Part shown: one piece after another, positions 27,532-36,388 of the stretch | Position numbering within the stretch: position 1 is the first letter of the stretch | How the letters are laid out: each line of letters begins with the position of its first letter | Origin: Gemmata sp. | GTDB lineage: Bacteria > Planctomycetota > Planctomycetia > Gemmatales > Gemmataceae | Length of the DNA: 64,000 nt | Assembly (NCBI GenBank): GCA_025055115.1 | Contig: JANWYJ010000021.1 | Location: forward strand, 62,001-126,000 | Direction of reading: 5' to 3' | The notes under the pieces: model-generated | Told to the model about the DNA's origin: nothing | Database searches by the model: none | Seen by the model: only the letters and a program-made list of their open reading frames with translations | Position numbers and translations under genes: made by a program

Positions 27532-29072
27532 CGTTGCCGCGATGGCTGACGCCCGGGGCTATAGCCTTCGTCGTGATTTGGCTGTTTCTTTTAGCCACCG
27601 GCCGCTCGGCCTTTTTTCGTGATCCCGGTACCTTTTGGCACACCACAACGGGCGAATTGATCCTCACCTGCGGTTTCCTGCGGACTGATCCGTACACGTT
27701 CACCTTCGCGGGGCAGTGGTGGGTGCCCTATCAGTGGCTGGGTGAAGTTGTGATGGCCTGGCTGCACCGCGTCGGCGGCTTCGATCTGCAGCTCTTGGCC
27801 GCGGTTACGCTGTTAGCGGCCTTGTGGGCGTGGCTGACGGCACGGCTGTTGCGCACGGGGCTTCACCCGGTTCTGGTCGCAGCAGTGATGGCCTTGGCGT
27901 TGGCCAGTGCTGGCTCGCATTTTCACGTGCGTCCCCATCTGTTCACGCTCGCCGCGATGGCGATTGTGGCCGTTGTGGTGGCCGAAACCGACGTTTTCCG
28001 TCCGAAATCGAAATTCACGCGGCTGTGGTGGTTGCTACCGCTGTTCATAATTTGGACAAACGTTCATGGTGGCGTTCTGGGTGGGATCGGCACCTTGGCT
28101 ATTACTGTCGCTGCTTGGACCATCTTTTGGCGGCTTGGTCGTCCTTCGCCGGTGCAATCGTGGCGCGAGGGGGTGTGGCTCGCTCTCCTGGTGATGGCCT
28201 GTTCGCTTTGTACCCTGGTCAGTCCCTATGGATGGGACCTGGTGAAAACGTGGCACGTCATTATGGGCGCCCCGGAACTGCGGCAGATCATCATTGAACA
28301 TCGCCCCCTTGTGTTCACCGAACCGTATGCCTGGCCCGTCTTAGGATTGGCCGGTCTGTACCTGGGACTATTCGCGGGGGTGAAGCGAGCAGCGGTTCGT
28401 GTCAGCTGGTTGTTGCCGTGGGTGTGGCTCATCTTAGCCTTCAGCCGCTGTCGGCATGTGGCGATCTTTTCGGTCATAACAGTGGTGATGATCGCGGCGA
28501 TGTGGAAGCAGACGCGCTGGGCGTTGTGGTTGGCGGTTCGTCGACCGGATTGGTATCAGCCGGGCCGGGGGGAAACTCGGCCGTGGTGGGCCAACGTGCT
28601 GGTCCCGGCCGCTGTGGTGCTGCTTGCCATGATGTTCCAACTGATGCGACTCGACGTGCCGGTGGTGGGGTACGGCTGGGCCTACCATGACCCGGAAACC
28701 TGGCCCGTAGAAATTCTCGAAGTCCTGAAAGCCCACGAACCGCGACCGGGTGAACCCAATAAACTGTTCAACTCTGGCTACACGGATGGTGGGTTTGTGA
28801 TCTATCACGCTCCTGGTTACAAAGTTTTCGTCGACGACCGCTGTGAGCTGTTTGGTGGTCCGTGGCTGTTGAAGTTTGTGGAAGCCAGCGCCAATCCGGC
28901 CCCGGCGCTGGCCGCGTGGGAAGCACGCTACGGTCCGTTTGATTACGCTCTGACGCGCACCGGGACGGCATTCGACGAGTGCCTGCGGGCTTCGCCCAAC
29001 TGGCAAGTGCTTCAAGTGACCCCGACCGCGACCTTCTACCGGCGGCTCAGGGACGTCGGCCTGGGGCCGTAA
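27528..29072 (+). CDS. Polytopic membrane protein, glycosyltransferase-like
   Basis: The 514-residue protein has about ten hydrophobic segments and a soluble C-terminal domain (~400-510) with NSGYTDGGFVIYHAPGYKVFVDDRCELFGG. The first loop RDPGTFWHTTTGELILTCGFLRTDPYTFTFAG and the WVPYQWLGEVVMAWLHRVGG segment recall GT-C type membrane proteins of planctomycetes and Acidobacteria, but the family is not certain. Coupling by ATGA overlap to the GT87 gene suggests joint action in lipid-linked glycan assembly. Its TAA stop begins a 21-bp tandem repeat. Confidence 0.7.
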   Translation: MTLPRWLTPGAIAFVVIWLFLLATGRSAFFRDPGTFWHTTTGELILTCGFLRTDPYTFTFAGQWWVPYQWLGEVVMAWLHRVGGFDLQLLAAVTLLAALWAWLTARLLRTGLHPVLVAAVMALALASAGSHFHVRPHLFTLAAMAIVAVVVAETDVFRPKSKFTRLWWLLPLFIIWTNVHGGVLGGIGTLAITVAAWTIFWRLGRPSPVQSWREGVWLALLVMACSLCTLVSPYGWDLVKTWHVIMGAPELRQIIIEHRPLVFTEPYAWPVLGLAGLYLGLFAGVKRAAVRVSWLLPWVWLILAFSRCRHVAIFSVITVVMIAAMWKQTRWALWLAVRRPDWYQPGRGETRPWWANVLVPAAVVLLAMMFQLMRLDVPVVGYGWAYHDPETWPVEILEVLKAHEPRPGEPNKLFNSGYTDGGFVIYHAPGYKVFVDDRCELFGGPWLLKFVEASANPAPALAAWEARYGPFDYALTRTGTAFDECLRASPNWQVLQVTPTATFYRRLRDVGLGP

Positions 29073-29111
29073 TGTATCATAAGTCTCTGATAATGTATCA
29101 TAAGTCACTAA
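29070..29111. repeat. 21-bp tandem duplication starting at one stop codon and covering another
   Basis: Units 29070-29090 and 29091-29111 (19 of 21 identical) share TAATGTATCATAAGTC. The first base of unit one is the T of the TAA stop of the plus-strand gene. The end of unit two contains the TAG stop (29110-29108) of the convergent minus-strand gene. Confidence 0.93.
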
Positions 29112-29959
29112 TACAGAAGCACTTGCAGCTTGCGGCGATATTCATTGGCCAGTTCACTCCGCGGTCCGATCACCTCGAAGATTTGCAACATCCGTTCCCG
29201 AACCGCGCTGCGACCAAGTTGTTGATCCACCTCGGCAATGGCCAAGAGGGTGTCCAGCGCCGCGGTATAATCGCCACGGGCGGCCAGAATCTGGGCCAAT
29301 TTCAATCGTCCCTCCGGGGTGGGGTCGGCTTGGGCGTTCTGGAGATCGGCATCGGTATGAGGTACCGATCGCAACGCGACGAGCGTTTGTAACCGCTTGG
29401 CTTCGCCAGTGAAATCGCCAAAATCAATACCCGTCAACAGTTGGGTCGCTTCGGCTTCCTGACCGGGGCTGGCCAGAAGGATCCGGGCCAGGCCCACCCG
29501 GGCGGCGGGGTCCGTGGGCGCTTGGGCTAACATCGATCGATACAGTTCCGCTGCGGCGGGCGGGTTTGTCTTTTCCAGCTCCAAGGCCTGTTGCAGGTCC
29601 GGGGATTCCTGCGCCGGCGAGGGGGCTAAGCTCTCGATCCATGCCCGCAATTCTGGCTCGGGCATCACACCGACGAAGTGATTGACGATTTTGGCATCGC
29701 GAATAGCAAACACCGCGGGAATGCCTTCCACTTGGAAGGCCTGAGCCAAATCGGGATTGTGATCGGTGTTGACTTTCGCGAGGAGAAACGCCCCGTTTTT
29801 CTCCTCGGCCAATTGTTCGAGCATCGGCCCCAGACGCCGGCAGGGGCCGCACCAGGGTGCCCAAAAATCCACCACGACTGGCCGTGTCCGCGAACCGTCC
29901 ACGACCACACTTTGGAAGGACTCCATCGTGACGTCGATCACCCACGGAGTATGAGCCAC
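29108..29959 (-). CDS. YbbN/CnoX-type thioredoxin-TPR protein
   Basis: The 283-residue protein has an N-terminal thioredoxin domain with APWCGPC (Cys37, Cys40) and the cis-Pro segment VEGIPAVF. A C-terminal helical domain (~115-283) of TPR-like repeats follows (ALELEKTNPPAAAELYRSMLAQAPTDPAARVGLARILL; LKLAQILAARGDYTAALDTLLAIAE). This is the architecture of the chaperedoxin YbbN/CnoX, which holds oxidatively damaged proteins for GroEL and DnaK. E. coli CnoX lacks a complete active site, but here both Cys are present, so oxidoreductase activity is possible. It starts with GTG, with AAGGAG 7 nt upstream. Confidence 0.88.
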   Translation of the reverse strand: MAHTPWVIDVTMESFQSVVVDGSRTRPVVVDFWAPWCGPCRRLGPMLEQLAEEKNGAFLLAKVNTDHNPDLAQAFQVEGIPAVFAIRDAKIVNHFVGVMPEPELRAWIESLAPSPAQESPDLQQALELEKTNPPAAAELYRSMLAQAPTDPAARVGLARILLASPGQEAEATQLLTGIDFGDFTGEAKRLQTLVALRSVPHTDADLQNAQADPTPEGRLKLAQILAARGDYTAALDTLLAIAEVDQQLGRSAVRERMLQIFEVIGPRSELANEYRRKLQVLLY

Positions 29960-30127
29960 AATTGATCTCCTTCAGTGTTGGCTGTTCCACTAGGATAGCA
30001 ATTTTGTCAGCTATCAGCGAATCGCCCGACGACGAACAGCGTCCCAAACGCCGAACTTTGAAATCTTAGTGAAAGGATCGCAACCGATCGGGGTCCCGGT
30101 TTCAGTTTGTAGTGGGTGAGTGCTATC

Positions 30128-30874
30128 ATGCCAACATCGTCAGTATCGCTGGAAGTTCTCGACCGGTTACGTCGCTACGATACGCCCACGGTGTGCAACG
30201 TGTTGGAGTTGTTCGAGTGTCGGCCGCGGCACACTGGTTATATGGATGCCCGGATCAAGGCGTGTTACCCGGCGTTACCGCCGATGGTGGGTTTTGCCAC
30301 CACGGCCACGTTCCGCGCTGGCGCACCGCCGCGCGGGGGCGATACTTATATCGGCCTCGGGGGGCAGATCGAGAAGATCGCCGCCACGGGTGGGCCGCAA
30401 GTGGTGGTTTTTCAGGATTTGGACGACCCACCGGTGGCTGCGACCTTTGGGGAGATCATGTGCACCACCTACCAAGCCTTCGGTTGTGTGGGGCTGATCA
30501 CCAGCGGTTATGGCCGCGACCTCGAACAGGTGGAAGCCTTGAAGTTTCCGTGTTTCACCAGCGGCACAATCCCGTCGCACGGTTACACCCAGATTGTTGA
30601 ACTGGACATCCCCGTGCGCGTGGGGGGGGTGTGGGTCAATCCGGGCGATCTGCTCCACGGCGATCGTAACGGCGTCACGACCATTCCCAACGCCCTAGCC
30701 GCATTGACCGCCGACGGTTGCGCGGGCTTTGTGCAAGCCGAAGCGGTGATCCTCGATTATCTCAAGCAAGGTTCGCCCACTGCGGCGGGCTTCCTGGCTG
30801 CGCGCGATGAGTGCAAGCGCCGGATCGCGGAATTGGCCCAACGGCTACGATCCCAGGCCAAGGACCTTCTGTAA
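30128..30874 (+). CDS. RraA family protein (HMG/CHA aldolase-like)
   Basis: The 248-residue protein has the RraA fold signatures: RRYDTPTVCNVLELF at the N terminus, GFATTATFRAGAPP, then the central CVGLITSGYGRDLEQVEALKFPCFTSGTIPSHGY and VNPGDLLHGDRNGVTTIPNA. The last two are the metal- and substrate-binding segments (GDxxGVxxIP) of 4-hydroxy-4-methyl-2-oxoglutarate aldolases and related hydro-lyases. It probably cleaves or decarboxylates a 2-oxo acid. RNase E inhibition, known for E. coli RraA, is less likely for a 250-residue form. A GTG four codons upstream is an alternative start. Confidence 0.85.
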   Translation: MPTSSVSLEVLDRLRRYDTPTVCNVLELFECRPRHTGYMDARIKACYPALPPMVGFATTATFRAGAPPRGGDTYIGLGGQIEKIAATGGPQVVVFQDLDDPPVAATFGEIMCTTYQAFGCVGLITSGYGRDLEQVEALKFPCFTSGTIPSHGYTQIVELDIPVRVGGVWVNPGDLLHGDRNGVTTIPNALAALTADGCAGFVQAEAVILDYLKQGSPTAAGFLAARDECKRRIAELAQRLRSQAKDLL

Positions 30875-31011
30875 CGTCAACGTCGCTCAAAAGTTTGAGA
30901 GAGACTCGCCAGGCCGAAGTGAAGGACACCGAAACTGGCCTCGATCGGACCAATCCGCGTCGGGGAGGCCAAGCTGGCCTGTGCCTGGATGGGATGCGCC
31001 GAGGGCGGGGA

Positions 31012-31764
31012 TCACCAGATGGCTTCGTCGTCGAAGGCGCCCCAGCGCGGTTCTGAGGACGAGCGGCTTTTGGCCGCCCGTGCTGCCAGGATCGCTTCCG
31101 CGAGTTCAAAATCAGCCTTGGTCGTGATTTTCAGATTCAACGGTGAACCGGGAACGACGACCACCGGATGACCGACGGTCTCGAGCAGTTGCGCATCATC
31201 CGTGATCGGTGCGGTGATGGTGTGGCGTTGGGCATAGGCCTCCAGCAGCCAATCGCGGCGAAACACTTGCGGTGTCTGGGCTTGCCAAAGACCGCTGCGC
31301 GATACCGTCGCGGTGACATGGTGGGTGGTGGCATCGACGTGTTTGAGCGTGTCGGCCACGGGTATGGCCAACATGGCTGCGCCGTGTTGCTGCGCGGCAC
31401 GGAACACGGCATCGATGAGCGATCCACTCACCAGGGGGCGAACGGCATCATGAATCGCGACGAACTCCACGTCGGTGGGAATCCGGGCCAGGGCATTGGC
31501 GACCGATTCCCAGCGTTCTGCCCCTCCATCGACAACTTCCGCGTTGCTGAAGGCCAGGAGATGGCCAAAGCGGCGGCGGAAGTCGTCCCGGTCTTCGGGA
31601 GCGATCACAATATAGACCTTGCTGACTTCGTCGCGATTCCAGAATTGTTCAGCGGAGCGCTGCCAAATCGGCCGTCCTGCTAACGACAGAAACGGCTTCT
31701 TCTCCATGCCGCCGAACCGCGACGATCGACCCGCCGCCGGAAGGATGACTGCGAATCGCGCCAT
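31012..31764 (-). CDS. ispD: 2-C-methyl-D-erythritol 4-phosphate cytidylyltransferase
   Basis: The 250-residue protein has the IspD nucleotide-binding motif VILPAAGRSSRFGGMEKKPF (residues 5-24), the VDGGAERWESVANALARIP segment, IHDAVRPLVSG, and the product-site LWQAQTPQVFRRDWLLEAY and TDDAQLLETVGHPVVVVPGSPLNLKITTKAD. It couples MEP to CTP in the non-mevalonate isoprenoid pathway. AGG lies 6 nt before the ATG at 31764; the open frame continues upstream but overlaps the preceding gene and carries no family similarity. It starts 7 nt after the small coiled-coil gene and is likely cotranscribed with it. Confidence 0.93.
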   Translation of the reverse strand: MARFAVILPAAGRSSRFGGMEKKPFLSLAGRPIWQRSAEQFWNRDEVSKVYIVIAPEDRDDFRRRFGHLLAFSNAEVVDGGAERWESVANALARIPTDVEFVAIHDAVRPLVSGSLIDAVFRAAQQHGAAMLAIPVADTLKHVDATTHHVTATVSRSGLWQAQTPQVFRRDWLLEAYAQRHTITAPITDDAQLLETVGHPVVVVPGSPLNLKITTKADFELAEAILAARAAKSRSSSEPRWGAFDDEAIW

Positions 31765-31771
31765 GATGCAC

Positions 31772-32101
31772 CTACTTTGCGGAATCGGTTTGCTGTTGTT
31801 GTAGCAGTTGTTGCCAGTCGGCAAACCGTTTTCGCCAGCTTTTGAGGGCGTTGGTGGCTTCGTTCCAGGGGCCTTCGGCCTCGTGCACGATCCGCTCTGT
31901 GTCGGCCAATCGGCTGATCCAGGCGTCCCAAAGGTTCTCCCGCAGCACGCCAGCTGCCGGGAGTTCCCCCTCACCCGCCGAAGGAGCCAAGGCCAACTCG
32001 TACCGTTCTTCCCAGCGATTCAGACTCTTCTCCACGGTCTGAAGGGCGGTTTCCATCTGCTGCAGGGCCTCGTGCCATTCGGGTCGGGGGAAAGTGTCCA
32101 T
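31772..32101 (-). CDS. Small predicted coiled-coil protein
   Basis: The 109-residue, highly charged and helical protein has Trp-rich stretches (RPEWHEALQQMETALQTVEKSLNRWEERYELAL; ALKSWRKRFADWQQLLQQQQ), consistent with a coiled coil. No signal peptide, metal site or known domain is present. The start at 32101 is chosen because composition turns low-complexity and basic upstream; the ribosome site is weak. It is 7 nt upstream of ispD, so an operon is likely, but a functional tie to isoprenoid synthesis is only contextual. Confidence 0.6.
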   Translation of the reverse strand: MDTFPRPEWHEALQQMETALQTVEKSLNRWEERYELALAPSAGEGELPAAGVLRENLWDAWISRLADTERIVHEAEGPWNEATNALKSWRKRFADWQQLLQQQQTDSAK

Positions 32102-32364
32102 GGGCAGTTCATACTCTTCGTGTCTGATGGGGCTTTGAGAACGGCGGGCGTAACCAACGGCCGCCGCGGGAGCAAGCCGAGTTTTGTGAATTTTCTTCTT
32201 GCAACAAGTGCGGGGGCTTGCTATTGCACCGGCCAACTCGGACAGGGGGGATCGTCGATTCCGTTTCGATTCCGTTGGCAGCGGCGGGGGCCGGGCCAAG
32301 GGAGGAAACCGACGAAGGGGGCGCGGGCGCTCGCTGCCAACGACGCTTGCGGGGAGGTTACACC

Positions 32365-33126
32365 GTGTACATTGCTTGCTCGACACTCAGTTTTCGAAAG
32401 CTGTCACTGGAAGAAACTCTCCGGACCATTCGCGAAATGCGCTTCAGCAAAGCCGATGTGGCCATTCATGCGGACGGACCCCATCTGACTCCCGCGGAAG
32501 TGGCCGCCGATACGGCCCGAGTGGCCCAACGGCTCAAAACCAGCAACCTCGCCATTGCCGCCTTTCATGTGTCTGTTCACCAACCCGATTCCCGCGACAG
32601 TCGGCAGCAGTTTCACGCGATCTGTCGCCTGGCCCGTATGGCGACTGTACCGCTCATCACCATGCTGGCGGCTCCGCTGGGCAGTGACTTCGACCAAGAA
32701 ATCGCGCGGCTACGGGAATGGCTGAAAATTGCGGAAAAAGAAGGCGTGATTCTGACGGTGGAAACCCATTCGGCGACGATCACCGCCGATCCGCTGGGGG
32801 CTATCGAATTGTGCCGCCGCGTTGCGGGTTTGGCGCTGACACTCGATCCGAGCCACTATCAGATCAGCCCTCACGGTCCACTCAACTACGATTGCCTCCT
32901 GCCCCATGTTCGCCATGTTCGCTTACGCGACAGCGGGCGAACCCCGGACCAATTCCAAGTACGTATCGGGCAGGGGGAAATCGAATATGGCCGCTTGATC
33001 AACCAATTGGATCGAGTGCGGTACGATCGGGCGTTAACTGTGGACATTCGTGACGTCCCCGACAATCCCTTTCCAGTGGAGCCGGAGGTGCGTAAGCTCA
33101 AATACCTGCTCGAATCACTCGTGTGA
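32365..33126 (+). CDS. Sugar phosphate isomerase/epimerase (AP endonuclease family 2 TIM barrel)
   Basis: The 253-residue protein fits the xylose-isomerase-like TIM barrel. It begins YIACSTLSFRKLSLEETLRTIREM and has ADVAIHADG for strand 2. VILTVETHSATITADPLGAIELCRRV is strand 5-6 with the metal-binding Glu and His, followed by LTLDPSHYQISPHG and RHVRLRDSG with further ligands. The end, IGQGEIEYGRLINQL, is the usual final Glu motif (GxGxIxY). It probably isomerises or epimerises a keto sugar or inositol. The start is GTG with GGAGG 7 nt upstream, the best ribosome site in the region. Its substrate is unknown. Confidence 0.85.
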   Translation: MYIACSTLSFRKLSLEETLRTIREMRFSKADVAIHADGPHLTPAEVAADTARVAQRLKTSNLAIAAFHVSVHQPDSRDSRQQFHAICRLARMATVPLITMLAAPLGSDFDQEIARLREWLKIAEKEGVILTVETHSATITADPLGAIELCRRVAGLALTLDPSHYQISPHGPLNYDCLLPHVRHVRLRDSGRTPDQFQVRIGQGEIEYGRLINQLDRVRYDRALTVDIRDVPDNPFPVEPEVRKLKYLLESLV

Positions 33127-33490
33127 GAACCGCCGAAGAACGGGCGGGGCGCGACGGCCTTCGCGTGGGGGCGCGGGGGCCGTTTTTTTGTATTGTTCCT
33201 CCATCTGGGCCGTGTTTGATCCCTAGCGCGTTCGTTGCCGGGCGGAGATGGGTTCTCATCAGGGTAGTATCGGTCTTGCGATGCGTCGCGGATGGCATCT
33301 GTGATGGCATCTGTTCAGCGGGCGTGGAGGGGCGCGTTCTGTGTAGCACACCAGAAGCTGGATTCAGTGGCTCTTGCATCATTGCCGAAAATGAGAGAAA
33401 GTAGAGAAAATTGGTGAACCGAGTCGAATCCCGGCTCGACCTCCGCTATTCTTCATGGAAAGCACACACGTTGCGGTTGGAGTCGACATC
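33127..33490. other. Intergenic region with terminator and a 12-bp tandem duplication
   Basis: 364 bp without a gene. It contains the terminator below and GATGGCATCTGT repeated at 33291-33302 and 33303-33314. The promoter of the protease gene should lie here. Confidence 0.55.
33154..33189 (+). terminator. Rho-independent terminator
   Basis: ACGGCC (33154-33159) pairs with GGCCGT (33178-33183), with a further CGCG/CGCG-type pairing inside the loop, then seven T. It lies about 28 bp after the stop of the isomerase gene. Confidence 0.7.
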
Positions 33491-34567
33491 ATGACCGTTT
33501 TTCGGTCGGCCCGGTGGGCCGCCTCGTGGACCCTGGTGGTGACGCTGGTTGCGGCTGTGGCCCTGGCCTCGGACCCGGCCCCGGAACCGAGTTTGAAGTG
33601 GGACCCCGACCGGACGACGCCTCCGGAGGACCTAGCCGAGCTGAAGGCCCTCCAGGCGGTGGTGAAAAGTGTGGTCGAAAAATGCACACCGGCGACGGTG
33701 GCTGTGCTCAATGGCCCCAGTGCCGGCAGCGGGGTGATTGTGAGCGAAGATGGTTTGGTTCTCACCGCGGCCCACGTCATCCGCGACTATTCCGCACCCA
33801 AAAAAGGAGCGTTAGAAGGTCGGGCGTTACCATACACCAGTGGCAAAATCCTCAAAGTCATGCTCCCGGATGGCAAGCGGGTCGATGCGAAAACTCTCGG
33901 TATTAATGAGGGCATGGACAGCGGCATGGTGCAGATTGTGGAAAAAGGTCCACTCGATGGGAAATGGCCGTTTGCCCCATTAGCGAAAACCAGCAATCTG
34001 CCCAAAGGGCAGTGGGTGGTGGCGTTGGGGCACCCCAGCGGGCCGAAAGTCGGCCGTGATCCGGTGGCCCGGTTGGGACGCATTCTCGGCAGTACCAAAA
34101 GCGCCCTTCGTACTGATTGCACCCTGGTGGGCGGCGATTCGGGAGGGCCGCTGTTTGACCTCCGTGGTCATGTCATTGGGATTCACAGCCGCATCGGCCT
34201 GCCGATCAATCAAAACCTGCATGTGCCGATTGACCAATTCCGCAAAGATTGGGATGCCTTGGTCGCCGGTGAATGGGTCGATAAACCGGCCTCAGCCAAA
34301 ACCACCTTGGCTTACTTCGGTGTCGCCTTCCCACCGGATGATGAGGACGATGCCTGGTTGGTGGAAGTGGAAGAAGACGGACCGGCAGGCAAGGCGGGTC
34401 TCAAACCTGGCGATACCATCACGAAGTTCAACGATACGGTCATCAAAAGTGTCAAGCAGTTTCGCAAACAGATGGAAACGGCTAAACCCGGCGATCGGGT
34501 GAATATCACCGCCCGGCGCGGAACCGATATCCTCAAATTCACCGTCACACTGGGCAAGCGTACCTGA
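33491..34567 (+). CDS. Secreted trypsin-like serine protease with PDZ domain (HtrA/S1C type)
   Basis: The 358-residue protein has a signal peptide or N-terminal anchor (residues 8-26), a chymotrypsin-fold domain and one C-terminal PDZ domain (~265-355). The catalytic triad is visible: His95 in LTAAHV, Asp143 in GMDSGMVQI (replacing the usual DLAVL form) and Ser217 in GGDSGGPL. Cys65 and Cys210 might form a disulphide. The PDZ part contains GPAGKAGLKPGDTITKFNDTVI. It probably degrades misfolded envelope proteins. GGAG lies 8 nt before the ATG at 33491. It is followed on the same strand by a degenerate relative. Confidence 0.9.
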   Translation: MTVFRSARWAASWTLVVTLVAAVALASDPAPEPSLKWDPDRTTPPEDLAELKALQAVVKSVVEKCTPATVAVLNGPSAGSGVIVSEDGLVLTAAHVIRDYSAPKKGALEGRALPYTSGKILKVMLPDGKRVDAKTLGINEGMDSGMVQIVEKGPLDGKWPFAPLAKTSNLPKGQWVVALGHPSGPKVGRDPVARLGRILGSTKSALRTDCTLVGGDSGGPLFDLRGHVIGIHSRIGLPINQNLHVPIDQFRKDWDALVAGEWVDKPASAKTTLAYFGVAFPPDDEDDAWLVEVEEDGPAGKAGLKPGDTITKFNDTVIKSVKQFRKQMETAKPGDRVNITARRGTDILKFTVTLGKRT

Positions 34568-34618
34568 ATAGCCCCGCCGGGCGATTTTGGGCAACCGGCC
34601 CGATGGCGATCGCGAATA

Positions 34619-34678
34619 CAATATCAGATGAGAGAGAGTTTCGGTGAATCGTCGACTTGATGGAAACTCTCTGATATT
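34619..34678. other. Imperfect inverted repeat between the two HtrA genes
   Basis: GAAACTCTCTGATATT (34663-34678) is complementary to AATATCAG plus AGAGTTTC on the left, interrupted by about 5 extra bases. The loop is about 19 nt and five A follow. It could be a weak terminator or an RNA structure controlling the second gene. Confidence 0.45.
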
Positions 34679-34787
34679 AAAAACGCCCCGCCAGGGAATC
34701 CGAGAACGAAGGCCTCCCCCCACGAGAACTCTTGCTCGTGTTATCTCAAGAAGGAGCCAAATCCGAATCCTGCTGGAGTTTCGACCG

Positions 34788-35846
34788 ATGCTTGCACGTC
34801 TGCTCGCCGCCCTTATTGCGATCGTCCTATCCGCCACACCGGTGTTGGCGCAGTTGGGTAAGGACCCGAAAATCCTGGCCCCGTTCAAACCGGTCGTCGC
34901 CCATGTCACCGAATCGACGGTGCGTGTCAAATGCAACGATAAAGACACGATTCTTGGCACCATTGTTGATGCCGATGGCTATATCCTCACCAAATTGAGC
35001 GAACTCAAAGGTACCATCCATGTGCGCTTCTCCGACGGCACGGAATTCGAAGCCACGACCGTGGCCGAGCATAAAGACACCGACTTAGCTCTCTTGAAAG
35101 TCGATGTCAAAGGACTCAAACCGGTGCGGTTTGCCGATACGAAGAAACTCGAACGCGGAACCTGGGTAGCGGCCTCCGGACCCAATAGTGATCCCATCTC
35201 CGTGGGCATCATCAGTGTCATGACCCGCAAGCTGACCGGGCCAGATACGCTCATCACCAACCCCAACCGCGGCTACATGGGGGTCATGCCCGAAGATGCC
35301 AAAGACGCCGACGGCAACCCCATCGGCGCTAAGATCACCGAGGTCGTTCCCGGCGGGGCCGCGGAAAAAGCAGGGCTGAAAGCCGGGGATATCGTCATCG
35401 AAATGAACGGCAAGAAAATCGACAGCCAAACCGCTATGCGGGCGTTCCTGGATACCGTGCGCGGTGGCGATGAAATCACCCTCAAGATCAAACGCCAAGA
35501 CCAGATCAAAGAACTCAAGATGAAATTGGGGAGCGCCCCCAAGGACCGCGGCGACATCCAAAATGCTATGGGTAGCACCCTCTCCAACCGCCGCACGGGA
35601 TTCCCCCTGGTGTTGCAAACGGATATGGTCGTTGACGCCAAAGATTGTGGTGGCCCCGTCGTCGATCTGGAGGGCAACGTCTTGGGAATCAACATTGCCC
35701 GGGCCGGTCGGGTGGAAACATGGGTCCTGCCCAGTGAAGTGATTCGCCCGCTGTTGCAAGAATTCAAAGCGGGCAAGCATGCCACCAGCAATGCCAAGAC
35801 CGATCTTCCTCCCTTGCCCGAAGCGCCGCCACCGCATCGCAAATAA
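34788..35846 (+). CDS. Catalytically degenerate HtrA homologue with inserted PDZ domain
   Basis: The 352-residue protein has a signal peptide (MLARLLAALIAIVLSATPVLA). The first half matches the HtrA protease barrel, but GYILTNNHV is replaced by GYILTKLSE, so the catalytic His position is Ser71. The Asp is kept (DTDLALLKVD, Asp99). A PDZ domain (~160-248; GGAAEKAGLKAGDIVIEMNGKKI) lies inside the fold, before the strand LVLQTDMVVDAKDCGGPVVDLEGNVLGIN. There the nucleophile Ser of GNSGGP is Cys287. It is therefore unlikely to be a serine protease; peptide binding or a regulatory partner role is inferred. GGAG lies 9 nt before the ATG. The C-terminal tail is Pro-rich. Confidence 0.85.
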   Translation: MLARLLAALIAIVLSATPVLAQLGKDPKILAPFKPVVAHVTESTVRVKCNDKDTILGTIVDADGYILTKLSELKGTIHVRFSDGTEFEATTVAEHKDTDLALLKVDVKGLKPVRFADTKKLERGTWVAASGPNSDPISVGIISVMTRKLTGPDTLITNPNRGYMGVMPEDAKDADGNPIGAKITEVVPGGAAEKAGLKAGDIVIEMNGKKIDSQTAMRAFLDTVRGGDEITLKIKRQDQIKELKMKLGSAPKDRGDIQNAMGSTLSNRRTGFPLVLQTDMVVDAKDCGGPVVDLEGNVLGINIARAGRVETWVLPSEVIRPLLQEFKAGKHATSNAKTDLPPLPEAPPPHRK

Positions 35847-35860
35847 TCCGCCTCCGCGCA

Positions 35861-35968
35861 GATAGGCTCCGTGTTGTGCCGTAGCTGCCAGGCCACATCC
35901 TTTGGTTGAGGAGAAGATTGATCGGCACGGAGGATAGCCTCCGTGTTGTGCCGTAGCCGCTAGGCTAC
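35861..35968. repeat. 36-bp direct repeat, 36-bp spacer (period 72)
   Basis: Copies at 35861-35896 and 35933-35968, 32 of 36 identical, sharing CTCCGTGTTGTGCCGTAG. The first begins 15 bp after the stop of the degenerate HtrA gene. Confidence 0.9.
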
Positions 35969-36006
35969 GGCCAAGCTTGCCAGCCGGGGGATTCCTCCGC
36001 CATCCG

Positions 36007-36031
36007 GCTCTGTCCAGTATCTGGACAGAGC
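36007..36031. other. Perfect 11-bp inverted repeat (hairpin)
   Basis: GCTCTGTCCAG, loop TAT, CTGGACAGAGC. No T-run follows on either strand, so it is not a typical terminator. Confidence 0.8.
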
Positions 36032-36057
36032 CTCACCTCGTTGTCGGATACGAAGGT

Positions 36058-36388
36058 CAGATTCTCGCAAGTAGCGGCTTTTTCCAGCGCGCAATGCTGC
36101 GCAGTGTCGCGGATGGCAGATCAGACAGAGCCATTCGCTACGCCAAACCATCGCTCTATCATCTACAGCGCTATGTGCAGCGCTGCGCAGTGTCGCGGAT
36201 GGCAGATCAGAGAGCAGATTCTCGGAAATAGTGGCTTTTTCCAGCGACACCGACATGCCGGGGCGACTGAGAGGATGATGTCCCTTCCGCCGTCGCGACT
36301 GCTCCCCTGGATGTCCCTTTCGCCGTCGCGACTGCTCCCTGGGTGGATGCGGCGGTCAGATTCTCGGAAGTCGTGGCTTTTTCTAGCT
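36058..36388. repeat. Interspersed 32-bp and 29-bp repeats
   Basis: The 32-bp family, with CAGATTCTCG and GGCTTTTTC, is at 36058-36089, 36215-36246 and 36357-36388. A second family with GCAGTGTCGCGGATGGCAGA is at 36101-36120 and 36188-36207. A 33-bp tandem containing GATGTCCCTT and GCCGTCGCGACTGCTCC is at 36277-36309 and 36310-36342. Confidence 0.9.

Noticed and set aside
34788-35846. Calling this protein an active DegP-type protease
   Set aside because: The catalytic His and Ser positions are Ser and Cys, and the PDZ is internal, so activity is not supported.
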